The translations under genes were made by a program, and so were the position numbers. From contig JAQUHL010000146.1 in assembly GCA_028683635.1 (NCBI GenBank), forward strand, positions 1-5,611: a DNA stretch of 5,611 nucleotides. Reading direction: 5' to 3'. The notes beneath the pieces are model-generated. The model was not told the origin of the DNA. It saw nothing but the letters and a program-made list of their open reading frames with translations, and did not search any database. This stretch comes from Candidatus Cloacimonadota bacterium (GTDB lineage: Bacteria; Cloacimonadota; Cloacimonadia; Cloacimonadales; Cloacimonadaceae). This document shows positions 5,486 to 5,611 of this stretch, piece by piece; the first letter of the stretch is position 1; the number at the start of each line of letters is the position of its first letter.

Positions 5486-5611
5486 TCAGCTATGAATATA
5501 AGTTCCCGTATCGCCGCTTTGAATCGCTCTTTGCAATTCACCCGGAGTTTTGATATTGAAGATCTTGATCTGGATTTTGTTTTCCCGGGCGAGGGAGAAG
5601 GCGGTCATATC
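5486..5611 (-). CDS. pyrH: Uridylate kinase (UMP kinase), C-terminal 41 residues, partial
   Basis: This is the 3' end of a gene whose start lies beyond the right edge of the window. The minus strand reads in frame from 5611 to a TGA at 5488-5486. The peptide begins DMTAFSLARENKIQIKIFNI and continues with a T-P-G-E-L segment, matching the C-terminal end of bacterial PyrH, where a D-x-T-A-x-S-L-A-R helix is followed by a beta strand of the I-x-V-F-N type and a short tail after P-G-x-L. PyrH phosphorylates UMP to UDP in the cytoplasm, in pyrimidine nucleotide synthesis. The identification rests on this tail plus the position directly upstream of frr, a very common bacterial pair. The ATP and UMP binding residues are outside the window, so activity cannot be judged. 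Confidence 0.9.
   Translation of the reverse strand, partial: DMTAFSLARENKIQIKIFNIKTPGELQRAIQSGDTGTYIHS

Overview
This window looks like an ordinary housekeeping stretch of a bacterial chromosome, with every supported gene on the minus strand, so it is read from high to low coordinates. Base composition looks balanced (mid-to-high forties percent GC by eye). The mix of pyrH-frr, ruvX-mltG, two NTF2-like lipoproteins and a TerB-fused ABC-2-type ATPase suggests a Gram-negative member of the FCB group, perhaps Cloacimonadota. That placement is an inference from gene content and protein style, and it is not secure.

Layout in transcription order: (1) 5611-5486, the last 41 codons of uridylate kinase (pyrH). 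(2) 5429-4875, ribosome recycling factor (frr), in the classical pyrH-frr order. (3) 4874-4608, a non-coding gap holding a short REP/MITE-like hairpin repeat, two interleaved inverted repeats that could fold as a pseudoknot, and weak promoter candidates for the next genes. (4) 4607-3506, two small lipoproteins that appear to be tandem diverged paralogues with an NTF2-like fold. (5) 3545-3093, ruvX (yqgF). (6) 3096-2098, mltG. (7) 2097-1865, a gap of about 230 bp with no clear gene. (8) 1864-1, the 5' two thirds of a long gene encoding a TerB-like (DjlA-type) domain, a beta-rich FHA-like middle region and an ABC ATPase. The gene leaves the window just after its D-loop.

Genes 4 to 6 form a compact operon with overlaps of 17, 40 and 4 bp, so translational coupling is likely. 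It joins two predicted lipoproteins, a pre-16S rRNA processing/Holliday junction nuclease family protein, and the lytic transglycosylase that releases nascent glycan strands. pyrH-frr upstream is a translation and nucleotide unit.

The main anomaly is the start of the ABC gene. The only strong ribosome binding site and ATG (1875-1862) are in a different frame from the TerB-ABC reading frame, and the two frames could be joined by a one-base difference in a run of five T residues. No CRISPR array, RNA gene, complete mobile element or defence system was recognised, and most of the window is conventional.
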